Shown here: one piece after another, positions 42,190-50,996 of the stretch | Numbering within the stretch: position 1 is the stretch's first letter | Layout of the letters: every line of letters starts with the position of its first letter | Assembly: GCA_048549915.1 (NCBI GenBank) | Contig: JBLYYE010000016.1 | Span: forward strand, 1-64,000 | Source: LSUCC0057 sp048549915 | Lineage (GTDB): Bacteria > Pseudomonadota > Gammaproteobacteria > Pseudomonadales > Porticoccaceae | DNA length: 64,000 nt | Reading direction: 5' to 3' | Translations under genes and position numbers: made by a program | Notes under the pieces: model-generated | The model's database searches: none | Told to the model about the DNA's origin: nothing | Seen by the model: the letters and a program-made list of their open reading frames with translations, nothing else

Positions 42190-43337
42190 GCTCCCCTGCG
42201 CTGCCACCACTGTCTCTCTATGTACACATTCCCTGGTGTATTAAAAAGTGCCCCTACTGTGACTTTAATTCGCATACCGCCCCACAAGCACTGCCTGAAA
42301 CAGAATATGTGGCGGCGCTGCAGCGCGAACTGCGCAACGCCCTAGGCCTTGCCGCGGGTCGGCCACTGCACTCCATATTTTTTGGCGGCGGCACCCCTTC
42401 ACTGTTCTCCGCTCGTGCCATAGAAGAGATCTTAACCACTGCCGAGCAGACGCTGGGGTTTACTGGCGATATTGAAATCACTCTAGAAGCCAACCCCGGT
42501 GCCGCTGAACAGCGCCGCTTCCACGGTTACCGGGCCGCAGGCGTCAACCGGCTGAGTATCGGCGTGCAGAGTTTTAGTGCTGCGCAGCTCGATCAGCTCG
42601 GCCGAGTTCACAGCGCTGATGAGGCTCATCTGGCGATTGGCATGGCCCAAAAGGCGGGGTTTGAGCGCATCAATGTAGATCTGATGCACGGCTTACCCGG
42701 GCAGACCCCAAAGCTGGCAATGGAGGATTTACAACGCGCATTAGAGAGTGGTGCTGACCATCTATCTTGGTACCAGCTGACATTGGAACCCAATACCGCC
42801 TTTTACTCTAGGCCCCCAACACTGCCCGGCGAACAGACGCTCGATGAGATTGCCTTGAGCGGCTATCAGCGGCTCCTCAAGGCCGGTTTTGAACAGTATG
42901 AAGTGTCTGCCTACCAGAGTGCCGGCGGGGCTCGCCACAACATCAATTATTGGGAATTTGGCGATTATCTTGCTATAGGCGCCGGCGCACACGCCAAGAT
43001 CACCACTATCAGCGACGGCAACTGGCAGGTAACGCGCAGCCACAATAGCCGGCGCCCAGAAGATTATCTGCAACGCAGCAACCCTTGTGCCGGCAGCAAA
43101 ATTATCGGGCACAACGAGCTGCCTTTAGAGTTTATGCTCAACGCGTTGCGTCTTCGCCATGGTGTCTCTGCACAATTGTTCGAGGCTCGCACAGGCCTAC
43201 CGCTTGAGTCTATAGCCACGCCTCTGGCTCGCCTGCGCCGAGAGGGTCTGCTCGAACCCGGTGTGGAGCGGCTGCAAACGACCGCTTTGGGTTATCGTTT
43301 TCTCAACTCTGTTGTCGCCGCCTTCGATAGTGAATAA
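42186..43337 (+). CDS. hemW: Radical SAM family haem chaperone HemW
   Basis: The 383-residue protein has LYVHIPWCIKKCPYCDFNSH, including the CxxxCxxC iron-sulfur triad plus the extra Cys typical of HemW as opposed to HemN. FFGGGTPSLF and VQSFS follow. The GTG at 42186 in the GTGA junction with rdgB is chosen by comparison with the E. coli N-terminus (PPLSLYIHIPWC). A longer frame within rdgB is discounted. Confidence 0.95.
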   Translation: MSSPALPPLSLYVHIPWCIKKCPYCDFNSHTAPQALPETEYVAALQRELRNALGLAAGRPLHSIFFGGGTPSLFSARAIEEILTTAEQTLGFTGDIEITLEANPGAAEQRRFHGYRAAGVNRLSIGVQSFSAAQLDQLGRVHSADEAHLAIGMAQKAGFERINVDLMHGLPGQTPKLAMEDLQRALESGADHLSWYQLTLEPNTAFYSRPPTLPGEQTLDEIALSGYQRLLKAGFEQYEVSAYQSAGGARHNINYWEFGDYLAIGAGAHAKITTISDGNWQVTRSHNSRRPEDYLQRSNPCAGSKIIGHNELPLEFMLNALRLRHGVSAQLFEARTGLPLESIATPLARLRREGLLEPGVERLQTTALGYRFLNSVVAAFDSE

Positions 43338-43385
43338 CTGCCAGGCGAACTCTTTTGTAGCGGACAATTCTGTTAAACTGCCACC

Positions 43386-44330
43386 ATGACACAAACCGCT
43401 TCCAGCTCCTTAGCAAACCGCGTCGAACCGGCACAAGCTGCCAGATTAATGCGTGCGGCCACCTATGCTTCTACTGGCGTAGCGCTGGTGCTCATCGCAT
43501 TGAAACTCTACGCCTGGTCGCGCTCAGATTCGATCAGCCTACTCGCTACCCTAGTCGACTCCTGCCTGGATGCCCTCGCTTCAGCGATCAACCTGCTGGC
43601 CGTGCGCCATGCTTTGACCCCAGCCGATCACGAACATCGCTTCGGCCACGGCAAGGCCGAAGCGCTTGCAGGACTTGGCCAAGCAGCTTTTATTACCGGT
43701 TCAGCTGCGTTTTTATTGGTTGAAGCGGCACAGCGCTTATTTAACCCTGTGTTGCCCAGCGCCACTACTCTGGGTCAGGCGGTTATGGTTATTTCGATTG
43801 TGCTGACTTTGGGCCTGGTTCTGTTTCAACGCTACGTGGTGGCTAAAACCGGTTCAACTGCTATCTCCGCCGACGCGCTTCACTATAAAAGCGACCTGCT
43901 CGTCAATGCAGCAGTTATTGTCGCGCTATTCTTTGCCGCACAGGGGCAGTGGTTGGTGGATCCTCTATTGGCTCTCGCGGTGGGCTTTTTCATACTCTAC
44001 AGCGCCTGGGAGATTGTCCGTGAAGCGGGCGACCATCTGATGGACAGAGAGCTCCCCGAAGAAGAGCGCGAAGCGCTTAAACAGGTTTTGGCGGCGCAAC
44101 GCGATCTGCGCGGCTACCACGACTTGCGCACCCGCCGGGCGGGAACCGATACGTTCATCCAAGTGCATATTGAGCTCGATGATCACCTCAATTTACTCGA
44201 GGCACATGTGATTTCAGACCGCATAGAAGAGGCACTGATGGTCGTTTATCCCGGCGCCGAGGTACTCATCCATATAGACCCAGTCTCAGTGGCGGCCCAG
44301 GAGCCACCGCCGCCCTACTTGGCCAGTTAA
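43386..44330 (+). CDS. fieF: Cation diffusion facilitator (FieF-like)
   Basis: Divalent metal/proton antiporter with about six helices and a cytoplasmic C-terminal domain, 314 residues. The transport-site Asp pair is in TLVDSCLDALAS and the His-Asp pair in DALHYKSDLLVN. The FGHGKAEALAGL and YHDLRTRRAGTDTFIQVHIELDD segments are close to E. coli FieF. Substrate is likely Zn or Fe. Confidence 0.92.
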   Translation: MTQTASSSLANRVEPAQAARLMRAATYASTGVALVLIALKLYAWSRSDSISLLATLVDSCLDALASAINLLAVRHALTPADHEHRFGHGKAEALAGLGQAAFITGSAAFLLVEAAQRLFNPVLPSATTLGQAVMVISIVLTLGLVLFQRYVVAKTGSTAISADALHYKSDLLVNAAVIVALFFAAQGQWLVDPLLALAVGFFILYSAWEIVREAGDHLMDRELPEEEREALKQVLAAQRDLRGYHDLRTRRAGTDTFIQVHIELDDHLNLLEAHVISDRIEEALMVVYPGAEVLIHIDPVSVAAQEPPPPYLAS

Positions 44331-44444
44331 TCTTAGGCCGAGGTCGGGACAATCTGTCACCTCGCGCAGCGAAGTGATATGATTGAATTTTTATAAGCCG
44401 TGGCACTGCGCCGCAACATTAATAGACTACTGCGAGGATTAAAG

Positions 44445-44771
44445 ATGAGCGACAAGATTATCCACGTCACTGACGGCAGCTTCGAGGCCGATGTACAACA
44501 AGCTGATGTTCCTACACTGGTTGATTTCTGGGCACCCTGGTGTGGTCCTTGCAAGATGATTGCACCGCTGCTGGATCAGGCGGCAGATGAGTACGAAGGG
44601 CGCGTGAAGATCTGCAAAATCAATGTCGACGAGAATCCTGAAGCCGCCGCCAAGTTCAACGTGCGCGGTATTCCTACTATTCTCGCATTTAAAGGCGGAT
44701 CGATAGAAGCCACTAAAGTGGGTGCACTCTCTAAGTCACAGCTCAACGAATTTATCGACGCACTGCTTTAA
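44445..44771 (+). CDS. trxA: Thioredoxin 1
   Basis: Cytoplasmic dithiol reductase of 108 residues with active site WCGPC (Cys33/Cys36) and the cis-Pro loop GIPT. It would also supply electrons to DsbD in this window. The ATG follows a gagga site. It is followed by a terminator and rho, the usual order. Confidence 0.98.
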   Translation: MSDKIIHVTDGSFEADVQQADVPTLVDFWAPWCGPCKMIAPLLDQAADEYEGRVKICKINVDENPEAAAKFNVRGIPTILAFKGGSIEATKVGALSKSQLNEFIDALL

Positions 44772-44776
44772 TTGAC

Positions 44777-44812
44777 ACTCTCCCGCGGCCAGTGTGTTGC
44801 GGGAGAGTTATT
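44777..44812 (+). terminator. Intrinsic terminator after trxA
   Basis: A 10-bp perfect stem (actctcccgc / gcgggagagt) around a 12-base loop is followed by tatttt. The T tract is broken, but the stem is strong and begins 5 bases after the trxA stop. Confidence 0.75.
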
Positions 44813-44818
44813 TTGCTG

Positions 44819-44846
44819 TTGCGCTTTGCCCTGACGGCGCTATACT
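44819..44846 (+). promoter_or_regulatory. Predicted rho promoter
   Basis: TTGCGC (44819-44824) and TATACT (44841-44846) are 16 bases apart. This would leave a leader of about 130 bases before rho that is rich in C and poor in G in parts, which suits Rho-dependent autoregulation, as known in E. coli. Confidence 0.5.
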
Positions 44847-44982
44847 CCTTACATCCAAGTGCAGAGCGGCACTCCTTGCCCGCCTCCCTTACGCACTATC
44901 AAAATACTTTACTGTCTGTTACTTAGCGCCTCTGCGCTCGCCTATTGCAGGCCGAATTTTTCTCAACCACTAAAAAGCCCGT

Positions 44983-46242
44983 ATGAATCTATCTGAACTG
45001 AAAGAAAAACCCATTGCCGAACTGGTCGAAATGGCCGCTACTGTAGGCCTCGATAATCTGGCCCGTTCACGCAAACAAGATATCATCTTTGCCATGCTCA
45101 AGCGCCACGCCAAAAGTGGCGAGGACATCTACGGTGATGGTGTACTCGAAATCCTCCCTGACGGCTTTGGATTTTTGCGCTCCGGCGGCTCCTCGTACTT
45201 AGCTGGTCCCGATGATATTTATGTCTCGCCCAGCCAAATTCGTCGTTTCAACTTGCGTACTGGCGACAGTATTTCTGGCAAAATTCGTCCACCCAAAGAT
45301 GGCGAACGCTATTTTGCACTGCTCAAAGTTGACCAGATCAATTTCGATGCGCCAGAAAATTCTAAGAATAAAATTCTTTTTGAGAACCTCACGCCACTCT
45401 TTCCCGACGATGTTATACGCCTTGAATCCGGCAACGGCTCTAGCGAGGATCTTACCGGTCGTATCATCGATCTGGTCTCGCCAATTGGCAAAGGCCAGCG
45501 TGGCCTCATTGTGGCGCCGCCCAAAGCGGGCAAAACCATTATGATGCAGAACATCGCCCAATCGATCGTTCGCAACAGCCCCGATTGCTACATTATTGTT
45601 TTGTTGATTGATGAACGACCCGAAGAGGTCACCGAGATGCAGCGCACTGTGCGCGGTGAAGTGATTGCCTCCACCTTTGATGAACCGCCCACGCGCCACG
45701 TACAAGTGGCCGAAATGGTTATCGAGAAGGCCAAGCGCTTGGTTGAACACAAAAAAGATGTCGTCATCTTGTTGGATTCAATCACCCGTTTGGCACGCGC
45801 CTATAATACCGTTGTGCCCTCATCAGGCAAGGTGCTGACCGGTGGTGTCGACGCTCATGCACTGGAAAAACCGAAGCGTTTCTTTGGTGCTGCTCGCAAT
45901 ATCGAGCACGGCGGCAGTCTCTCAATCATCGCCACTGCGCTAATCGATACCGGCTCTAAAATGGATGAAGTCATCTATGAAGAGTTTAAAGGCACCGGCA
46001 ACATGGAGCTGCACCTAGATCGCAAGATTGCTGAAAAACGTGTCTATCCAGCGATTAATGTGCGCCGCTCTGGCACCCGCCGCGAGGACCTGCTGATGGA
46101 TGAGGCAGAGTTGCAGAAGGTTTGGATACTGCGCAAACTGCTCCACGATATGGAAGACCTTCCCGCGACTGAGTTCCTCGTTGAGAAACTCAAAGGGTTT
46201 AAAACCAACGATGCGTTTTTTGGGGCGATGCGCCGCAAATAA
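44983..46242 (+). CDS. rho: Transcription termination factor Rho
   Basis: Hexameric RNA helicase of 419 residues. The RNA-binding domain (GVLEILPDGFGFLRSGGSSYLAGPDDIYVSPSQI), P loop (GLIVAPPKAGKTIMMQNI), Q loop/R loop (LTGGVDAHALEKPKRFFGAARN) and LIDERPEEVTEMQR are all intact. The length is that of the E. coli factor. Confidence 0.98.
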   Translation: MNLSELKEKPIAELVEMAATVGLDNLARSRKQDIIFAMLKRHAKSGEDIYGDGVLEILPDGFGFLRSGGSSYLAGPDDIYVSPSQIRRFNLRTGDSISGKIRPPKDGERYFALLKVDQINFDAPENSKNKILFENLTPLFPDDVIRLESGNGSSEDLTGRIIDLVSPIGKGQRGLIVAPPKAGKTIMMQNIAQSIVRNSPDCYIIVLLIDERPEEVTEMQRTVRGEVIASTFDEPPTRHVQVAEMVIEKAKRLVEHKKDVVILLDSITRLARAYNTVVPSSGKVLTGGVDAHALEKPKRFFGAARNIEHGGSLSIIATALIDTGSKMDEVIYEEFKGTGNMELHLDRKIAEKRVYPAINVRRSGTRREDLLMDEAELQKVWILRKLLHDMEDLPATEFLVEKLKGFKTNDAFFGAMRRK

Positions 46243-46251
46243 GGGGTGAAA

Positions 46252-47718
46252 ATGAAGCTGCGAGATCTGCGCGACTTTATTCAACTGCTCGAGGAGCGCG
46301 GTGAACTTCTGCGTATTCACGAGCCCGTCGACCCCCATTTAGAGATGACAGAAATTAGTGATCGGGTGCTGCGCGCCGGCGGTCCTGCGCTGCTCTTCGA
46401 AAACCCAGTCGGTCACACCACACCCGTTCTCACCAATTTGTTTGGGACCCCCGAGCGGGTCGCACTGGGTATGGGCCAAGAGTCGGTGACAGCCCTGCGC
46501 GAGGTCGGCAAGCTGCTGGCTTTCCTCAAAGAGCCAGAGCCGCCCAAAGGGCTGCGCGATCTGTGGGAGAAGCGTCACGACTTTAAGCAAGTGCTCAACA
46601 TGCCGGTCAAAGTCGCCGCCAAGCCGCCCTGCCAAGAGGTGGTGCTCGAAGGCGACGATGTCGATCTCGACAAACTACCGATACAAACCTGCTGGCCCGG
46701 CGATGTCGGCCCACTGGTGACATGGCCGCTAGTGATTACCCGCGGACCGGATAAAGAGCGGCAAAATCTCGGCATCTACCGGATGCAGAAAATCGCAAAA
46801 AACAAGCTGATTATGCGCTGGTTGGCGCACCGCGGTGGCGCCCTGGACTTTCGTGAATTTCAGCGCCGCAACCCTGGCCAACCTTACCCTGTCGCGGTCG
46901 CACTCGGCGCCGACCCAGCGACAATTTTGGGCGCCGTGACACCGGTACCCGATACACTCTCTGAATATGCTTTTGCCGGCTTGTTGCGCGGCGAAAAAAC
47001 CGCTGTTGCCAACTGTTTGGGCAGCACGCTGCAGGTACCGGCCAGCGCCGAATACGTTTTAGAGGGACACTTGCTTCCGGGAGAGATGGCCGATGAAGGC
47101 CCGTTTGGTGACCACACCGGATACTACAATGAGGTAGAGAGCTTCCCAGTATTTACTGTCGAGCGCATCACCCACCGCCGCGACCCAATCTACCACAGCA
47201 CCTACACAGGCCGGCCGCCGGACGAACCAGCAATTCTCGGCGTGGCCCTCAATGAAGTATTCGTGCCAATTCTGCAGAAGCAATTCCCCGAGATTGTCGA
47301 TTTTTATCTGCCGCCCGAAGGGTGCTCGTACAGAATGGCGGTAGTGAGCATGAGCAAGCAGTACCCCGGCCATGCCAAGCGAGTAATGATGGGCGTCTGG
47401 TCTTTTTTGCGGCAGTTTATGTACACCAAATTTGTGGTGGTCACCGACGCCGATGTCGATGTGCGCAACTGGCAGGATGTTATCTGGGCGATGACGACCC
47501 GCATGGACCCCGCGCGCGACACCACAATCATTGAGAACACCCCGATCGACTATTTAGACTTTGCCTCGCCCGTGGCCGGGCTCGGCTCAAAAATCGGTTT
47601 TGATGCCACCAATAAATTCGAGGGTGAAACCTGTCGCGAATGGGGTGAGCCGATCGCAATGAGCGACGAAGTAGTCAAGCGCGTCGATGCGCTGTGGGAA
47701 AAGCTCGGGCTTGAGTAA
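46252..47718 (+). CDS. ubiD: 4-hydroxy-3-polyprenylbenzoate decarboxylase
   Basis: Prenylated-FMN decarboxylase of ubiquinone synthesis, 488 residues. GIYRMQKIAKNKLIMRWLAHRGGA and the E-x-x-x-R-x-E type residues around GPFGDHTGYYNEVE are present. The ATG at 46252 follows aagggg; a GTG at 46246 is also open. It is 9 bases after rho. The flavin-prenylating partner UbiX is not in the window. Confidence 0.95.
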   Translation: MKLRDLRDFIQLLEERGELLRIHEPVDPHLEMTEISDRVLRAGGPALLFENPVGHTTPVLTNLFGTPERVALGMGQESVTALREVGKLLAFLKEPEPPKGLRDLWEKRHDFKQVLNMPVKVAAKPPCQEVVLEGDDVDLDKLPIQTCWPGDVGPLVTWPLVITRGPDKERQNLGIYRMQKIAKNKLIMRWLAHRGGALDFREFQRRNPGQPYPVAVALGADPATILGAVTPVPDTLSEYAFAGLLRGEKTAVANCLGSTLQVPASAEYVLEGHLLPGEMADEGPFGDHTGYYNEVESFPVFTVERITHRRDPIYHSTYTGRPPDEPAILGVALNEVFVPILQKQFPEIVDFYLPPEGCSYRMAVVSMSKQYPGHAKRVMMGVWSFLRQFMYTKFVVVTDADVDVRNWQDVIWAMTTRMDPARDTTIIENTPIDYLDFASPVAGLGSKIGFDATNKFEGETCREWGEPIAMSDEVVKRVDALWEKLGLE

Positions 47719-47739
47719 AAGGCGGCTTTTATAGCCGCC
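47717..47739 (-). terminator. Terminator between ubiD and folE
   Basis: A 7-bp stem (ggcggct / agccgcc, loop tttat) sits between the convergent genes. On the - strand it is followed by TTTTAC, so it suits folE; for ubiD the T tract is poor. Confidence 0.6.
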
Positions 47740-47748
47740 CTACTCTGT

Positions 47749-48303
47749 TTACGCCTTAATCAGCGACAAAAACTCACTGCGAGTAGCGAGATCATCGCGG
47801 AAACTGCCGAGCATGGCCGAAGTTTTCATCGATGAATTTTGCTTCTCCACACCGCGCATCATCATGCACAAGTGCTTGGCCTCTACGATGACGCCGACAC
47901 CGGCGGCACCGGTCAGCCCTTCAACTGCCTGGGCGATCTGCACGGTGAGATCTTCTTGTATCTGCAAACGGCGAGCAAACATATCGACGATACGCGCCAC
48001 TTTGGACAGACCAATCACTTTGCCTTGGGGAATATAGGCGACATGGGCACGGCCAATAAACGGCAGCAGATGGTGCTCACACATCGAGTAAAGCTCAATA
48101 TCGCGCACCACGATCATCTCGCTGCTCTCAGAGGGGAACAGCGCATTGTTAACCACCTCTTCAACCGATTGCTGATAGCCGCGCGTGAGGTACTGGAACG
48201 CCTTGGCTGCGCGCAATGGAGTATCCAGTAAACCCGGGCGCTGGAGGTCGTCGACCTCACCTACGATTGAGCGATAGGCGGCTTCAAACTTTTCGACTGA
48301 CAT
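47749..48303 (-). CDS. folE: GTP cyclohydrolase I
   Basis: First enzyme of folate synthesis, 184 residues. Zinc ligands are in YSMCEHHLLPFIGRAHVAYIP and EAKHLCMMMRGVEKQ; the GLSKVARIVDMFARRLQIQEDLT segment is conserved. It is divergent from the symporter gene. Confidence 0.97.
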   Translation of the reverse strand: MSVEKFEAAYRSIVGEVDDLQRPGLLDTPLRAAKAFQYLTRGYQQSVEEVVNNALFPSESSEMIVVRDIELYSMCEHHLLPFIGRAHVAYIPQGKVIGLSKVARIVDMFARRLQIQEDLTVQIAQAVEGLTGAAGVGVIVEAKHLCMMMRGVEKQNSSMKTSAMLGSFRDDLATRSEFLSLIKA

Positions 48304-48457
48304 GGTAACTCTCCGTTCTGGCTGCTCGGAATTAGCAGCTAAAGTTGGTCCGCCTAATTTTTACAGTGCGCAGGTGACCGGTCTGCTGGCCATGATAACA
48401 TTGCTGGGCTGGTTGGCGAGCCCAACCCACCCATTTTCTCTTTTTGGAGTCCACCGC

Positions 48458-49717
48458 GTGACGCTTTCAAATAAAATTCTTTTTGGCATGGTTGCAGGCG
48501 TACTACTCGGCTCTCTACTCAATGCGAGTTTTGGTAGTGAACTCACCCCCATGCTGGCTTGGGTGATAGATTCGGTGTTTGATCTGGTTGGCCAGGTATT
48601 TATCGCCTCGCTCAAATTACTGGTGGTGCCTTTGGTGTTTGTCTCTCTCGTCGTAGGCACCGCGACTATTAGCCCGGGCGTCAGCCTTGGAAAAATCGCT
48701 ACTAAAACCATTGGTTTTTATCTAGTGACTACCGCACTGGCGATCACTGCCGCGGTCGTCTTTGCCAATATCACTGATCCGGGTGTCGGGTTAGACCGCA
48801 GTTTTGAAGGCAGTTATTCAGCGCCTCTGCCGCCGACAATCAAAGAGGTCTTAATCGGTATTTTTCCGACCAATCCTATCGCGGCGATGGCCGAGGGCAA
48901 TATGCTGCAGATTATTGTTTTCGCCCTGCTGGTCGGTGTTGCGCTGGCCCAGGTCGGCGAGCCGGGTGTCGCAGCACTACGGTTTTTCCAGAGCATCAAC
49001 GACGTCAACATGCGCATGGTAACTATATTGATGCACTTGGCCCCTTGGGGAGTCTTTGCACTGTTGACCACGCTGTTTAGCGCCGAGGGTTTTGGTGCGA
49101 TTATTGCGCTGGGCAAGTACTTTTTCACCGTTGTCGGCGTACTGTTATTCCACGGCGCTATCGTCTACCCACTACTGTTAATGGCTCTGACCCGGCTCAA
49201 CCCAATAACTCTGTTTAAAAATGTCCGCCCCGCCGCACTGTTTGGCTTTAGTACCGCGTCATCAAACGCGACGCTGCCAATCACCTTGGGCGTGGTGGAG
49301 AACCGCCTAGGAGTCAATCCCTCTGTCGGCTCTTTCACAGTTCCGTTGGGCGCCACCATCAATATGGATGGCTCGGCCATTCTACAAGGTGTCGCCACGG
49401 TATTTATCGCCCAGGCCTACGGTATCGATATTGGCTTGAGCGGTTACTTAGCGGTGATAGCCACTGCCACCCTAGCCTCGATTGGCACCGCCGGCGTACC
49501 CGGCGCAGCGCTGATTATGCTGTCGATGGTGTTGCAGCAGGTTGGCTTGCCCGTCGAAGGTATTGCTCTGATCATTGGTGTCGATCGCCTGCTCGATATG
49601 ATCCGCACCGCGGTCAATATCACCGGCGATTGCGTTGTCTCGACCGCAGTCGCACACAGCGAGGGCCTGCTGGACCGCGATACCTATGCCGACATCAATG
49701 ATCGCGACAATTATTAA
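48458..49717 (+). CDS. Dicarboxylate/amino acid:cation symporter
   Basis: DAACS-family (GltP/DctA-like) transporter of 419 residues with about eight helices and two re-entrant loops. The Ser-rich motif is seen as FSTASSNATLPITL, and NMDGSAILQG and DRLLDMIRTAVNITGD carry the cation and substrate sites. The GTG at 48458 follows ggagt. The open frame extends to 48302 inside the folE leader but without support. Substrate is likely glutamate, aspartate or a C4-dicarboxylate. Confidence 0.9.
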   Translation: MTLSNKILFGMVAGVLLGSLLNASFGSELTPMLAWVIDSVFDLVGQVFIASLKLLVVPLVFVSLVVGTATISPGVSLGKIATKTIGFYLVTTALAITAAVVFANITDPGVGLDRSFEGSYSAPLPPTIKEVLIGIFPTNPIAAMAEGNMLQIIVFALLVGVALAQVGEPGVAALRFFQSINDVNMRMVTILMHLAPWGVFALLTTLFSAEGFGAIIALGKYFFTVVGVLLFHGAIVYPLLLMALTRLNPITLFKNVRPAALFGFSTASSNATLPITLGVVENRLGVNPSVGSFTVPLGATINMDGSAILQGVATVFIAQAYGIDIGLSGYLAVIATATLASIGTAGVPGAALIMLSMVLQQVGLPVEGIALIIGVDRLLDMIRTAVNITGDCVVSTAVAHSEGLLDRDTYADINDRDNY

Positions 49718-49741
49718 CCGCTCAGCCACTGTTCGCTGTCA

Positions 49742-49773
49742 TCTAAATCGCATCTTAAGCGTTATAATTTAGA
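49742..49773 (+). promoter_or_regulatory. Promoter and inverted repeat ahead of the RND efflux genes
   Basis: A perfect -10 box TATAAT lies at 49763-49768, without a good -35. Arms tctaaat (49742-49748) and atttaga (49767-49773) are 18 bases apart and bracket the promoter core. A repressor or activator might bind; no regulator gene is adjacent. Confidence 0.45.
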
Positions 49774-49817
49774 TCTTGCCGGTGTTCGATGCATCGGTAC
49801 AAAACCAAGGAAGCCCA

Positions 49818-50996
49818 ATGGCTAAGACTCGCACTGCCCAGCGCCAACGCAATTTGATTGCTGTGATCACCCTGTTAATTGGAATAGCTGCTGTCGTTGG
49901 CGTCGTTGTCCTCAAGCCCAAACCCACGCCTCAACCGCGGCCTCAGCCACCGGCGCCTGAAGTCACCGTTATTACAGCCTCGCCTGGGTCGGTTACCCTG
50001 ACTATTGCCGCTCAAGGGACTGTCGAGCCAAAGGTCGCCGTCGATCTAGTAGCCCGAGTCTCTGGGCAAATTGTCTCAGTGGCACCAGAGTTTGCCGCCG
50101 GTGGATTCTTCAACGCAGGCCAAACCCTTTTGAGCATTGAACCGGCTGACTATCAATTTGTCGTCGCCCGCGCCCGCTCACAGCTGGCTAAAGCCAATGA
50201 GGCTCTCGCGGTTGAGCGCGGCCGAGCCCGCCAAGCCGAACGCGAATGGCGCGACTTGGGTGATGACGTCGCCAACTCTCTGTTCCTGCGCGAGCCGCAG
50301 CTTGCAGCCGCCCAGTCAGCGCAATTGGCGGCCCAAGCCGATCTAGATAAAGCGCTACTCGACTTAGAGCGCACCACGCTAGAGCTCCCTTTTAACGGCC
50401 GCGTAGAGCAGATAAACGTCAATGTCGGCCAATTTGTCACTGCCGGTAGTCGCCTTGGACGTCTGTACGCCCGCGACAGCGTAGAGATTCGCTTGCCATT
50501 GACTCTGCGCCAAGCTGAGCTGATTGCGCTTCCACAAGCCGAGCAACACAGCGCCTATCCGGCGGTGAGCATAACTCTGAGCGACCTGTTCAACGAGCGC
50601 CAATGGCAGGGACAACTGGTGCGCAGCGAAGCGGCCCTGGATAGACGCAGTCGCATGTTAGTAGCCATCGCCGAAGTGAATGGCGCAGCGGCATCGCAAC
50701 TTCCTATAGGGGCTTTTGTCGAGGCACAAATCACTGGTAAGAGCGTTGAAAACGCTTTAGAACTGCCCCGCTCTGCGCTCTACCGAGGCGATCAAATTCT
50801 CCTCGTAGACAGTGACAACCGGATTCATTTCCATCAGATTCAAGTCATTCAAAACCGTCAGCAGACTGTTGTAGTTAGAGGGATTGAACCGGCGGCCAGG
50901 GTGGTCACCAGCAAGCTCTCGCTCGCTATCGAAGGTATGCAAGTCACTCCGCTAGAAAATGCCGCCCCGCTTGAGAATGGAGCGCCGCTGAAGTGA
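49818..50996 (+). CDS. RND efflux membrane fusion protein
   Basis: Periplasmic adaptor of 392 residues. One N-terminal membrane helix (LIAVITLLIGIAAVVGVVVL), a Pro-rich linker, a barrel-sandwich/lipoyl part (GTVEPKVAVDLVARVSGQIVSV), a short helical hairpin and a beta barrel follow. The stop overlaps the GTG of the pump gene by 4 bases. No outer-membrane channel gene is nearby, so it may use a TolC encoded elsewhere. Confidence 0.9.
   Translation: MAKTRTAQRQRNLIAVITLLIGIAAVVGVVVLKPKPTPQPRPQPPAPEVTVITASPGSVTLTIAAQGTVEPKVAVDLVARVSGQIVSVAPEFAAGGFFNAGQTLLSIEPADYQFVVARARSQLAKANEALAVERGRARQAEREWRDLGDDVANSLFLREPQLAAAQSAQLAAQADLDKALLDLERTTLELPFNGRVEQINVNVGQFVTAGSRLGRLYARDSVEIRLPLTLRQAELIALPQAEQHSAYPAVSITLSDLFNERQWQGQLVRSEAALDRRSRMLVAIAEVNGAAASQLPIGAFVEAQITGKSVENALELPRSALYRGDQILLVDSDNRIHFHQIQVIQNRQQTVVVRGIEPAARVVTSKLSLAIEGMQVTPLENAAPLENGAPLK

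Noticed and set aside
45199..45750. Open frame of 183 codons antisense to rho
   Set aside because: Rho is unmistakable in the sense frame; the antisense frame has no family features.
49736..49753. Second Pho box (ctgtcatctaaatcgcat) ahead of the RND pump
   Set aside because: The first half matches, but the second repeat agrees at only 4 of 7 positions, so the match is not convincing.
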